Positions 45,501 through 56,135 of a DNA stretch of 64,000 nt are shown piece after piece. The stretch is taken from positions 441,501 through 505,500 of the forward strand of contig OZ025253.1 in assembly GCA_964019135.1 (NCBI GenBank), written 5' to 3'. Made by a program: the position numbers and the translations under genes. Under the pieces are notes generated by a model. It had not been told where the DNA came from, searched no databases, and was given only the letters and a program-made list of their open reading frames with translations. The stretch's first letter is position 1, and each line of letters begins with the position of its first letter. Origin of the DNA: Arenicola marina. Its lineage: Eukaryota; Annelida; Polychaeta; Arenicolidae.

Positions 45501-47400
45501 CGGACGTCCCTGTCAAGGTCAGCCTTTACTTTTTCTTTCCAGTGGTGTGGCACTGGTATGGGTGTATGGTGAGCCATAGGTTTGGCGTCTGGGCGGAAGT
45601 GGATCTCTAGTGGGGCTCCAGTCATATGGGGCAAGGGCTGATGCCCGCATACGTTGAACGCGCTGCTTGCGTATCGTTTAAGAAGCCAGTTCTCTAGTTT
45701 GGTGATGTTGTCTGGATGTGGTGGGAAAGGCAGCTTGTCCGGTTTAGGAGGAGGTGCCTCGCGCGTCGGGCAATCACAGCTGGTGTTGGAAGCCGCAATG
45801 GTTGAGGGTGCTGCGTGAGGGAAGGTTTCCGATATGGCTCCCAGTTCCCTGAGGGCCTTCTCTGAGATGAACAGTCCCGCGACGTTGTCGGCGACGTAGA
45901 TCTGTTCACGTGTGGTTCGTCCGCTCAACGTGATGGCCGCGTAGAATACCCCTGTGATGCTCACAGATGATTGAGTCACACAATTGATGGTGTGTGAGGT
46001 GGGCACCAGCTCAAAGGGTTTGATGCCCATGGCCTGGGCAATATGAGGGCCGCATGCACACGTTTGGGCGCCGGTGTCAGCAATGGCTTCGACTTCTGTT
46101 TCGTGTACGGCCGATGACAGGGGCTTATTGTAAGCTTTGTGAGTATCGGCCATGGGACGTAGCTGCACTTTTACTTTGGGAAGGCATCGAGGCGTCCTGT
46201 GGACGAAGCGGTTTTCTTCTGATGTCCACTCCATATGTGGGACGACTATAGTTTTGTGGAGTCTTGAGGAGTGAGACAACACGTGGGTAGCGCGACGCCA
46301 GGCCTTAGAGTTTTGGCGAAGGCTGTCAGCGGTATACGCCTGGTCTTGGGGAGTGTTTAAGGATAAGATCCATGAGGACGAGGAGGGGATAGCATTTACA
46401 TCGCTCTTGATAGCCGGATTTGACGCATCCACTTTCTTCCTGCAGACAGTCGCGAGGTGTGCCTTGATGCCGCAGTGGTCGCATATTGAGTCCCGCGCCG
46501 GGCAGTGTAGGTGGCGCGGGTGATCAGTGCCACGGCCATGTTCTTTGCTGCCACATCCTGGACAACCGACTGGTTTCAGTGCCTCCCTGTTCTTGTATTG
46601 CTGGGGGCCGCGTGATTTTTTAGACTTCTTGTATGAGGATTGTTGAGCAGCTAATGTCGAATCCCCACCGAGTTGTTCTTTCGCGCGCTTGCCGTCCTCC
46701 AGTGCTTGAACGAGGTCGAGCTTCTCTTGGAAAGAGCCCAACTGTGACGATTTAGCCAGGATTTCCCCTTGGATGTCTTTGTCCACCAGGCCTACGGTGA
46801 GCTGGTCGGAAACCATCTCCTGTGAGTAATTGTTGACGACGCCACAAGCGTGGTTGCAGCATGTGAAGGAGAAGTTGCAGTGCTCCGCCTTGGCTTTAAG
46901 TTTGGAGACAAATTGTTGGACGGGGCAATCTGGCTCTTGCTGTAGGGCATAGAATTCTTGGCGATGCACCGATTGGTTTTTGCCTTTAACTGCGAGCCGT
47001 TTAATGTTTTGTGTGAGGGCTTCTTCGGACAGCGTGTCTATGGTGCCCGCGCCCACGTAGTTGAACAGCTCCAGCCTGAGGTCCTGGGAGCAACACGCAC
47101 GTAACTCTTCCGCCGCTGAGGCCGGTAGATCCGCCCTGCGCTTGTACAATTGCCACTCGTTGATGAAAAAAGCCCAGAATGACTCAGAGCAGCCCAGGTC
47201 TAATGATGGACGATCAGGGCGTTTGACAGACGTGGAGCCGGGTGCCGGGGGCGTGGTAGCTCTTTCCTGTTGCGTATGCTGAATCGTCAGGGTTTGGAGT
47301 AGCTGTGTGAATTGATCGGCCGTCAGGGTAATGGGGTTGGAGGGTGGTGTTGCAGCAGGTGTCCCCGAGGAAGTGTTTGCTTCCTCTTTATCGCCCATGA
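42600..47400 (-). pseudogene. Gag-Pol region of the Gypsy element
   Basis: Coding order along the minus strand, approximate positions: Gag from about 47.4 kb with a Cys/His nucleocapsid-type region at about 46.45-46.57 kb (CPGCGSKEHGRG, CDHCGIKAHLATVC); aspartic protease at about 46.1 kb (IADTGAQTC); reverse transcriptase at 44.9-45.6 kb, with the catalytic Asp pair (CIDDSLLW) at about 45.1 kb; RNase H at about 44.3-44.75 kb (DWSKKGLGFTL); integrase with HHCC zinc motif at about 43.8-43.9 kb (HAAHQGVAG, CHSCNK) and the core beyond it. RT before integrase places it in Ty3/Gypsy, not Copia. The region appears to carry about one break and otherwise looks intact, consistent with a recent insertion. 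Confidence 0.88.
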
Positions 47401-47506
47401 TGTGTGTGGGGTGCGTTAAACAGACCCGGATGCTTACGTGTATGGCGACGAGAGGACCGATGGGGGTGCTGAACAATCTGTGGACGTTATCCTGCCGACT
47501 GCGCCA

Positions 47507-47678
47507 TGTATAATGATAAAGTAGTCAACGAAAGGCGCTACTTTTACATCATTTAATATCAAATCAAAAACATCCTTCAAAGATGGAAAAGACAAAAGTT
47601 CCTCCTCCCACATCCGTTACAACGCGTAGCCATGACGCTCAATGCCAGGTTTTGTCATAACGTCCTCGTTATTCCACA
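47507..47678 (-). repeat. 5' LTR of the Gypsy element
   Basis: 172 bp, the same as the LTR at 42413. Bounded on the outer side by ACAAC and on the inner side by the primer-binding sequence. Confidence 0.93.
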
Positions 47679-47822
47679 ACAACTAACCACTGAAGTTCTG
47701 TGCATATCCGAATTATAACCATCCGAGTAGATTTATGTAATGTATGAGCAGTTAGGCAGTTGATAAACCAGTATGCGGTTGTCTCATGAGTGACTGTCAG
47801 TGTCAGGCCGACAGGCGATCTA
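47679..47822 (-). repeat. Repeat R, fragment 3 (right of the Gypsy element)
   Basis: Continues repeat R across the Gypsy insertion: CCACTGAAGTTCTG, ATCCGAGTAGATTTATG and TCATGAGTGACTGTCAGTG match the reverse complement of about 59960-60085. It ends where module M1 begins. Confidence 0.7.
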
Positions 47823-48786
47823 ATAGAGCTATACAGTTCTCGCGATCGGGCTGCGAGACTTCAGTTTTGGTGACAAACAAACACACGTGCTCCATGTTGA
47901 AGTATAAGCAGCTATAAGTCAATTTCTTTCCAGGTTTATGCTAAAGACTATGAGTACCATTTCACTAAACATGTCTATGGGAGATATACGTTAAAATATT
48001 TGGAGGCGATGATGCGCAGAACTTTGGGAATATACAAGGAAAAATCCGTCTTCAAAACACTCGAACGCTAAAAATAACGTTCTAAATTTAGCCCTGCACC
48101 CGGGCTTTCGCAAGTTCACAAAACAGCGAGTGACGTCACAGGGTTTCGCGTGCCTCCGCGGTAACAAAAATGGCGAGAGCAAGTGATCGACTTAACCATT
48201 CCGCTGTCAAAATGTGCAGTGCATAGAGTAAAAACACACGGGTGCGTCATTAAACCACATGGTAAAGATAAAATAAGACCAGTTGGATATTTTCGTATCA
48301 CTTTTGGATCACGAAAAGACCAAGTTTCTTCATTTTTGTAAGTTTTCTGTTTGAAGCGTTGCGCCAACGTTGTCACCGGGGAGAGTCCGTGCGACGTCAT
48401 AATGCCTCGTTTTCGTAGGAAATGCAAAAAAACGTTAGTTTCTCAGTCGTATTGTCCCGTCGTAACAAATATTCGTCATTGTGATGGCGCAAACAAATAA
48501 CAAATATGTCATCTATTAGTTTTGTGAAGCTATATTTCTTAAATATTCTTAATTATATCGCCAGGCCTTCCGCAATGGACCCACCCCTCGGCGCCTGGCT
48601 CTTGCGCAGGTAGTCTGGTTCCCAGTCTCACTCTTTGCGTAACATACACGTCACGCCTACGTCACAGATAGTCAGGATACCAGTGTGCGCAGAGATTCTA
48701 AACTCGTTCCGAACACGTGCTTCGTTTGTTTGTCCCCAAAATGAGTAAACCGGAAGTCTAAGCCAACGAGACTATATAGCCCTATG
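47823..48786 (-). repeat. Module M1, copy A (inverted relative to copy B)
   Basis: About 964 bp, the reverse complement of 54713-55677. It is bounded by inverted TAGGGCTATA-type ends (TAGAGCTATACAGTTCTCG at left, GAGACTATATAGCCCTA at right). Inside are the TTTTGGGGACAAACAAACGA motif near each end and the shared phrase GGAACCAGACTACCTGCGC. It has the form of a MITE-like inverted-repeat element. No credible coding sequence. Confidence 0.75.
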
Positions 48787-49256
48787 TGCTGCGCAGGGTT
48801 TTCCATGTCGTATGACGTAATAATAATCATGACGCGCGTGTCTGCGCGCGGTATCTATGGTTACGTAACAACGCTCCTTATATGGACTGAGCAGGTGAGG
48901 ACAATGGTGCTCCGTTTGTCGTAGAACCGTAAACATCGATGATTTGGCTCAAAATACAACGCTTCAACAGTCTCATCGAACGAACCACATGCATTATGGA
49001 GAGATAAATGTCTTATCTTTAACTATATTATGATTTTATAGTTAACAATGCCTGGACCAAAGCAAACAAGAAATAGTTTCATACCCACTCGATTCTTTAC
49101 GTACAAACCGCGCAGCTGGCCGGTTCCCAACACTAAAATGTTGACCATAATGAGTGCGCGTCACGCATTTGAAGCAAGGTACCAGCGTGATGCGCACTCG
49201 TTCTAAGAGCACGTGTTTTTTTGTTGGTCCCCAAAAGACCTAAACCGGAAATATTA
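48787..49256 (-). repeat. Module M2, copy A (inverted relative to copy B)
   Basis: About 470 bp matching the reverse complement of 55690-56125. Shared phrases (read on + here) include ATCTATGGTTACGTAACAAC, CTTTAACTATATTATGATTT and GCGCAGCTGGCCGGTTCCCA. It starts with a TAGCCCTA end and finishes at a TATTAGGGC joint with segment Y. Confidence 0.72.
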
Positions 49257-49726
49257 GGGCACTTCAGTTCTCGCGGGTTCTACTTCCGGCCTGGCATTTT
49301 GGGGACAAACAAACGAACACGTGTTTTTTGTTCAGTGCGCAGCCTGACTCGCCCCCTGCGTAACAATGGATAACGCGCGCAGAGGGCTGTCATACTAGTT
49401 ACGACATAGGACGCGGAACCAGGCAAACAAGGGGTGGGTTGCAATTCGTCTTTCGTGCATCCTAAATAAAGAACTTAACTTTTTCGTGTCGATATGTTGG
49501 TAGATGACACTTGAAACATGTCATTTTCCATAATACTGGCCACGTTCAGTAAACTAGGCGCACAACAGGTAGATGATTTCCCAATGTTTACACTGATCTG
49601 GAGTGATCGGGTGACAGGTATGGACAGCCTTTGCCGTCCGAATTACAGTTTTTTTCAATCCTGAATGCAACTACCATTCAACTAGGCAAATTTCAAAAGA
49701 ACAACGTTGTAAATTTACTGTGTTAA

Positions 49727-50621
49727 GGAGGTTCCCGGCATCACTGTGGCGCCATTTGGTGGACTGTGCCGCTGCGATCTGGCAATAAGCTGGTCCCGCC
49801 GCTCATACTCATACTTGTAAGTGAGCGAGCGAGCGAAGTTGGGCCGCGGAGCCAGGCTAATCTGGCGAATGCCCAATTGTCCACAGGGCGTCATCGTTTA
49901 GTTCTTGTTTATGTAACAAAGTCGCGAAACTGATGCGATGTAAAGGGAAATTGATAGGCAAACGCAAGTCCAAGCAAACTAAAGAACTTATTGGGATGTA
50001 TAAATATATCTTTGAACGAACTGGCAATAGAAACAAGCCGGCAAGTTACATATAGCGCTGACCATACAGGCACAGTAAATCAGTGGGAGAGGCGGGGGTG
50101 GGGGGGGGGGGTGTAGGGATCCCCTACATTATCGTAGGTTTATGTGCTTACACGTTTGGTTGCTTAAATGTTTTCATGTAAATTTGATAACACCAAGTAT
50201 CTTATTCAATCTTGTGAGTACTTGGCGTGTACTTCAGCATGTTTCCCATTCCGACCCTCAGAATCACCGGCACAATTCCCATGTTCAGAGTCATTTTACG
50301 AAAAAACGAGGCAAAAGACCCATATATTTTGTTCTCTTATTTGAGCAAACAAGGAGCAAGCTTGTTGCAGACAAATTTTTATTCACTTTGTCTGAGTCGT
50401 TTTTTTGTTGTTGAATATTTCGTGTCGAAATTCCAAAATTTTCCATTGACAGCCATTATAAAATTAGATGTGACCCCCTACCTATTCAACGTCATTTTGA
50501 CAGAAAAGTAGGTAGAAGACATATCTTTTTTATGTTATTTTATCGTTTAAGATAAACATTACTATAAGTTGAAATTTTTTCAAGAACTTTGTCTGAAAAA
50601 AATGTAATCTATGCATCTACC
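49727..50621. mobile_element. 895-bp insertion with TTAA target duplication
   Basis: Absent from copy B at about 56636 (TGTGCTAACATTATC). In copy A the joint is split into TGTTAA at 49721-49726 and TTAACATTATC from 50622. TTAA duplication is typical of piggyBac and Kolobok. The ends (GGAGGTTCCCGG and the complement of ATGCATCTACC) match poorly, so the class is open. The GC-rich left part contains a GCCGCGGAGCCAGGCTA phrase also seen, inverted and diverged, at about 54640. The AT-rich right part holds two diverged copies of a stretch ending ACTTTGTCTGA. Confidence 0.6.
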
Positions 50622-51982
50622 TTAACATTATCTTTATAAATTGCTTCAGTTCTGTTACATTCATAGTTTTGATTGGTATTTTGCAAAACAGTTTCATGAG
50701 AACCACAAAATAGACCCGTACTCTCACTTTTCCACAGTGTGAGCCATAGCTTACATATGCTTAGCGGGTTACCGGTATAATGCTTTGGATCAAATAGATT
50801 CTGTAGCATTTCTAAGTTAAACTGGTGCGGCAAACTTACTATCCAAGAAGTATATACATGTATGCAGTTGACTTCAGTCATACCTCACTTTAACGGGTCG
50901 TTTCAAATATGCTAGCAAAAATAGATAATCTATGCTTCCTCTTGATGAGAATGGTGGAATTAGGCCCTAATTTATAAAACAAAAAGTTTTATAGATTTTG
51001 ATAGGTGGACCCTTCCAAAAATTATTAATTTGTATAGCTGATGTGTCTCCTACGTTCAGCTTACTGATAGCTTTAGTTCTGCATAAATCTTTAATTGTAA
51101 CATTTCCTTTTAATTTTGATTAATTAAACTTCATTTTCTTTTGCTACTTTTGACACAAACACACAAGGAAACAAAAATTATTTTAAAATTGCGGCATCTT
51201 TAAATATATGGAGATTTTCATCAAGAACCTTAATTTAAACATACAGAATCAATATTCAAAATTCAGTGCATAACTTTTATGATTCAATACTTTTTTACAT
51301 TGCATAAACATGATGATAATAAATCCAAGTTTCTATTTGTCTCTTTGTATTGGATTTGCTTCTATCATATCAGTTTAATTGGGTTGACAACATATGGTAT
51401 AAAAATTAAATCTGCAGGTATTTCAAATGTTGCAGATACAAAAACTAATTTAGTGAAGGCACAAAGCATGAGATATTTTATACTTCATCAAATTCATAAC
51501 ATTTCCTTTTAAGGTTGTCCAATTAATTTTGATTAAATTACACCTTTCATAGCGACTTTTGTCCTGATGTCTATGCATGAAACATATAATACTTATAGAA
51601 ACTACAAACAACAAACTATTAAAAACATTGATAACAATTAACCCATGAGAAATTCAGTAATATGAAATATATTACTATATATATTATATATAGAGACATT
51701 TTTATTTGACCAGCATAAACAAAAAAAATCCCAATAAAGGGATCATCAATATATATTTTACATTTTGTTAGCTCAATTTCATCTCTTAATTCTCCTGCAT
51801 TCAAATATAGTAATGACAAGGGCACATTCCTTGGTTAATAAATCCTGTGTACCGTAATAAATATAACATAGAAGCTTTTTCAAACCTTTTAGTTGCTACC
51901 GGTATATTGTATTCGATTGTGTTCCATCAATTTGAATGAAGAAAATATAAATTTATAACTTTTAAAATAAAATAGGACATTA

Positions 51983-52543
51983 CCGTAATTTCCAGGGTAT
52001 AAGTCGCACCGGTGTATAAGTCGCACCTTCGGAGTGAGATTCGCCCGCGCTTTGACGCACTGTGGGCATGACGCTTTGATGCACTGTGGGCATGACGCCG
52101 CGGATGAAATAGCGTTATGTTACGGAAAAGATTCGATTTGTGAATGCAGACAACAGATAAACCATTGCAATTCATATTTATTCAATCATTTAATTATAAT
52201 TACTTTGCGGGAGGCATGTTGATATCATCGAGAGATGAAGAGATTGTGAAAGTGAATTTACAGCATCTCTATTTATATTACCATATATGCCCGCTTTAAC
52301 TATTGCGCGACCGGGCAATGGAACCACGCCACGCTTCTTCAGCTGGATGGGATTACGATAGGCGGGGATGGTGCATCGGTACATCTCCCGACTGGCCAAG
52401 TTGGGAGGGAGAGGGGGGTAGGGGGGGGGGGGGTCCCAGAGAGAAAAACTTCGACTTGGGCCATATATAAGTCGCACCGGTGTATAAGTCGCACCCCTCG
52501 ACCGCGAGGAAATAAGGTGCGACTTATACACCGGAAATTACGG
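51983..52543. mobile_element. 561-bp MITE, TA target duplication, AAGTCGCACC ends
   Basis: Ends are inverted: CCGTAATTTCC then GTATAAGTCGCACC at left, GGTGCGACTTATACACCGGA then AATTACGG at right, with TA on each side (51981-51982, 52544-52545). Subterminal copies of GTGTATAAGTCGCACC repeat inside both ends. Copy B at 58021-58040 shows the uninterrupted target GACATTATATGG. TA targets point to the Tc1/mariner/pogo group. Similar AAGTCGCAC ends are, from memory, widespread in animal genomes. No transposase is encoded. A GGTAGGGGGG poly-G run lies at about 52417. Confidence 0.85.
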
Positions 52544-52977
52544 TATATGGTTTAATAGGATATAATAATCATCAACTTTGTTCTACATTAAGTCCGCCCT
52601 GGGTGACAAATATTGTTCATGACATTGAGACCATTTTATTTAAATAGTGCTTCTGTTTAGGGTTGTAATGCAGTCTGTAGACTTTTTATTTTTTTTCATG
52701 GATATATTAAGTGATTTTATATTAAGTTTTCACCTGCAATGCACTGACGTCTACATTGAAATTAATGCTGCATAACTCTGTAATGATAAGATGTCATGTT
52801 GTCCTGAGGTCTATACATATGATATATATTAATAAAACAAGAAAACTACACTAAGAAAAACATCCATAATAACAAGTAGCACATGACACGAGTAACATTA
52901 AAATTTCTTAGCAGGTTTATATATATTTTTTTTCATTTAACCAGCATAAACATCACAAATAACAATAATATGATACT

Positions 52978-53158
52978 GTGATATCTCGGCCCAGGCCCGG
53001 TGGATGAAAGACACCAAGCGCCTCGGGCCAAATCGGAAGTTCCCTTTGGCCTAACGCGTAAGGTGTTCGCTCGGGATGCGAAAGGTCCCCGGTTCGAAAC
53101 CCGCCTCTGCGGGTAGAACTTTCGGCGTCCATTCGGGCCTGGGACCAGAAATACTACA
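52978..53158 (+). mobile_element. 181-bp tRNA-like SINE insertion
   Basis: Missing from copy B at about 58504 (ATGATACTAATCATC). It is flanked here by ATACT at 52973-52977 and 53159-53163. It contains a pol III A box (TGGCCTAACGCG at 53047) and B box (GGTTCGAAACC at 53091), plus a perfect anticodon-type stem TTCGC/GCGAA around a 7-base loop with GGG at the anticodon place. The T stem is imperfect and the acceptor stem is not convincing, so a functional tRNA gene is unlikely. Inverted GGCCCAGGCCC and GGGCCTGGGACC flank the tRNA part. Confidence 0.6.
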
Positions 53159-53745
53159 ATACTAATCATTAAGATATATGGCACATGTTGTTGCTTTTAT
53201 TCTTTTCTCTAACATTTAGCTACAGTTGTGACAAGAGCACCAAGACATATTGGTTTGCTAATAAATCCTGTGTGTTGTAATAAATAAACTGGTGTCGTAT
53301 AATCACTTTTTCAGACTTCTGCACAGTTGCTATAGTATAAATTATAACGTGTTCCATTATTTGCAAAAAACAGTTTACAACATTTAAAATATAACTGGAC
53401 ATTACAATTAAGTAGGCTATAATAAACTTTCTACTTTCTGTGATGACAAACATTATTCATGATATTGGCAGTTTTATGTAGTCTGTTAACTTTTTCATTT
53501 CTTCATAGATTTGGTTGACATTTGCATCCACATACTTTGTACTCTTGTCTACTTTATATTTACATATTTTGCAATGTTTTCTTGGTATGTTCACTTGATT
53601 GTTGACTTGCAAAAAAACTAGAATTTTAACAAATTGAAAAAAAAATTATCATAGATAAAAACATATGTAAAGGACATATCATTTCCCATATGCTCAGATC
53701 TATATCTATGTGCAATATATATCTCAGACAGATATGTAGGTACAT

Positions 53746-54712
53746 TGTACCTACATGTTATCGCCTTGTTATCGCGCCCTTGAAAACTTTCCCGCGGATA
53801 CGGAAGCATAGCGTCTTTCTCAGTGTTTTCTGTTGTATTTGTCCGTGGTTTCGCGCCCGTTTTTATATATTTAAGGATGTCCTACGATGGTGAGGCTAGT
53901 GCCAGGGGGATGGCTAAAAAAGGGTTATACAATGCTCTATAGATCAACACATTTTTTACCCCTAGCTAACAACAATGCTTTTCATAAATTTGGCAAAAAA
54001 ATAATTAAACCCTAGACCGGATAGAAAACACTTCCCTTATTTTTTCATTTCTTGGGGTAGGGGTGGGGAGGGGGTGTCCATAACAAAAAAAGGTTACATT
54101 AATCTGGCTCCCATATTAGATTAAGACAAATTCTTGCCCTCATATTACCCAATAAAAATAATATTGCTCCCATTGCAGCGCAAATTTTTGTGGCCCAAGC
54201 TAGAAATGATAGCCAAGAAATAGTCCTGCCCCCACCCCCAGCGTGGATACAGAAATTAGCAAAAGGGGATGGGGGGGAACTCCAATAAAAGCTTGCGACC
54301 GAGGGGGAGGGGGAGCACTACAAAAGAGCGGGGGGTCCACACCTCAGATGGCCTAACTTTTGCATTGAAAAACAGCATTCCTCCTCAAAAAGGGAGGGGA
54401 GGGTTCCCCCCCTGGATCCGCCCATGCCCCCCCCCCCTTTGTTTCGTCCTGCGTATTGTGGTTGGAGCATATTTACATAGGCAGAGCTATATATATAGGG
54501 AAAGTACGGCGTCCGATATTGGGAGAATCAGAGCGAAACGCATGCAAATGGTTGGGCCACGTGCGTTTGTTTTCACCTGCGCTCGGTTCGCCGCCTGGCG
54601 AGTATAGTGCGCATGACCGGAAGTCCATTTCTATGAATAACCTAGCCTGGTTCCGCGGTCCCAACTTCGCGTATGAGTTTGAGCGGCGGTACCAGGTTAT
54701 GAATAACCGACC
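53746..54712. other. Spacer between the two large repeat loci
   Basis: No gene seen. It includes degenerate G-rich low-complexity sequence at 54040-54440, with a GGATCCGCCCATG end motif like that of the element at 36247. At 54636-54710 a CCTGGTTCCGCGGTCCCAAC stretch is an inverted relative of 49795-49850. ORFs here are short and unsupported. Confidence 0.45.
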
Positions 54713-55677
54713 CATAGGGCTATAAAGTCTCGTTCGCCTAGACTTCCGGTTTACTCTTTTTGGGGACAAACAAACGAAGCACGTGTTCGGAACGAGTTTA
54801 GAATCTCAGCGCACACTGGTATCCTGACTATCTGTGACGTAGGCGTGACGTGTATGTTACGCAAAGAGTGAGACTGGGAACCAGACTACCTGCGCAAGAG
54901 CCAGGCGCCGAGGGGTGGGTCCATTGCGGAAGGCCTGGCGATATAATTAAGAATATTTAAGAGATATAGCTGCCCAAAACGGATAGACGACATATTTTTC
55001 ATTCATTTGCGCCACCACACAGACTAATATTTGTTACGACGGGACAACACGGCTGAGAAACGAACGTTTTTTTGCATTTCCTACGAAAACGAGACATTAT
55101 GACGTCACATGATTCTTCCCGAGTGACAACGTTGGCGCAACGCTTCAAACAGAAAACTTACAAAGAATGAAGAACTTTGTCTTTTCGTGATACAAAAGTG
55201 ATACGAAAACATCCTACTCGTCTTAATTTACCTTTACCATGTGGTTTAATGACGCGTCCGTGTGTCGTTACTCCATGCGCTGCATATTTTGACAGCGGAA
55301 TCGTTAAGTCGATCACTTGCTCTCGCCATTTTTGTTACCGCGGAGGCACGTGAAACTCTGTGACGTCACTCGCAGTTTGGAGAACTCGCGAAAGCCCGGG
55401 TGCAGGGCTAAATTTAGAACGCTATTTTTAGCTTTCGAGTGTAGTGAAGACGGATTTTTCCTTGTATATTCCCAAAGTTCTGCGCTCCATCGCCTCCATA
55501 TATTTTAACGTCTATCTCCCATAGCCATCTTTGGTGAAATGGTACTCATAGTCTTTAGAATAAACCTGGAAAGAAATTGACTTACAGCTGCCTATAGTTC
55601 AACATGGAGCACGTGTGTTTTTTTGTCCCCAAAATTGAAATCTCGCGGCCCGATCGCGAGAACAGTATAGCCCTATA
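54713..55677 (+). repeat. Module M1, copy B
   Basis: About 965 bp bounded by inverted ends TAGGGCTATAAAGTCTCG and CGCGAGAACAGTATAGCCC. Copy A at 47823-48786 is its reverse complement over the full length. The same TTTTTGGGGACAAACAAACG phrase stands about 35 bp inside the left end, and its complement stands near the right end. Looks like a non-autonomous TIR element. Confidence 0.75.
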
Positions 55678-56135
55678 TAGGGCTGTACAGTTCTCGCGGG
55701 TTCTATTTCCAGTTTAGGCCTTTTGGGGACCAACAAAAAAACACGTGCTCTTAGAACGAGTGCGCATCACGCTGGTGCCTTGCTACAGCTGCTTGACGCG
55801 CACTCTTGTAGTCAACGTTTGAGTGTTGGGAACCGGCCGGCTGCGCGGTTTGTGCGTGAACAATCGAATGGGTATGAAACTATTTTTTGTTTGCTTTGGT
55901 CCAGGCATGGCTAACTATGAAATCATAATATAGTTAAAGATAAGACATTTATCTCTCCATAATGCATGTGATCCGTTCGATGAGACTGTTGGAAGCGTTG
56001 TATTTTGAGGCAATTCATCGATGCTTATATTTCTGGACAAACGGAACACCATTTTCCTCGCCTGGTCAGTCCATATAAGGAGCGTTGTTACGTAACCATA
56101 GATACCGCGCGCAGACATGCTAGTCATGATGATTA
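55676..56135 (+). repeat. Module M2, copy B
   Basis: Begins TATAGGGCTGTACAGTTCTC and runs through CTGTGCGTTT-type and GTTACGTAACCATAGATACC phrases to ATGATGATTATAGGG. Copy A is inverted. Its right end is shortened compared with copy A, which continues to ATGACGTAAT and CCATGTCGTATGACG. Confidence 0.7.

Larger units (their letters stand above)
42413..47678 (-). mobile_element. Ty3/Gypsy LTR retrotransposon, young, nearly whole
   Basis: A 5.27-kb element on the minus strand with 172-bp LTRs (TG...CA) that I read as identical, flanked by the 5-bp target duplication ACAAC (42408-42412 and 47679-47683). The empty site survives in the inverted copy of repeat R near 60080-60090. Next to the 5' LTR is a primer-binding-type sequence TGGCGCAGTCGGCAGG, and next to the 3' LTR a polypurine tract of G and A. 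The coding order gag, protease, RT, RNase H, integrase is that of Ty3/Gypsy. About one break is apparent in the coding region. Identical LTRs mean a very recent insertion. No envelope gene is recognised. Confidence 0.93.
49252..53745 (+). repeat. Segment Y, copy A (AT-rich, direct repeat of 56134-59105)
   Basis: Collinear with copy B. It begins TAGGGC, AGTTCTCG, GGGTTCTACTTCCGGCCTGG and ends near GTAGGTACATTGTAC. Copy A is longer because it carries three later insertions (49727-50621, 51983-52543, 52978-53158). The sequence is AT-rich and short ORFs are not preserved between copies. Identity by eye is high but clearly below 100 percent, so the duplication is older than the Gypsy insertion. 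Nothing gene-like seen. Confidence 0.8.

Noticed and set aside
47991-48182. 63-codon ORF present in both M1 copies (MLSPFLLPRRH..., also at 55317-55508)
   Set aside because: Conservation follows the DNA similarity of the two copies, and most of the differences change the amino acid, so there is no sign of purifying selection.
53041-53115. Functional tRNA gene with anticodon GGG
   Set aside because: T and acceptor stems do not pair properly, and the sequence is part of a 181-bp insertion with flanking duplication, so a SINE is the better reading.
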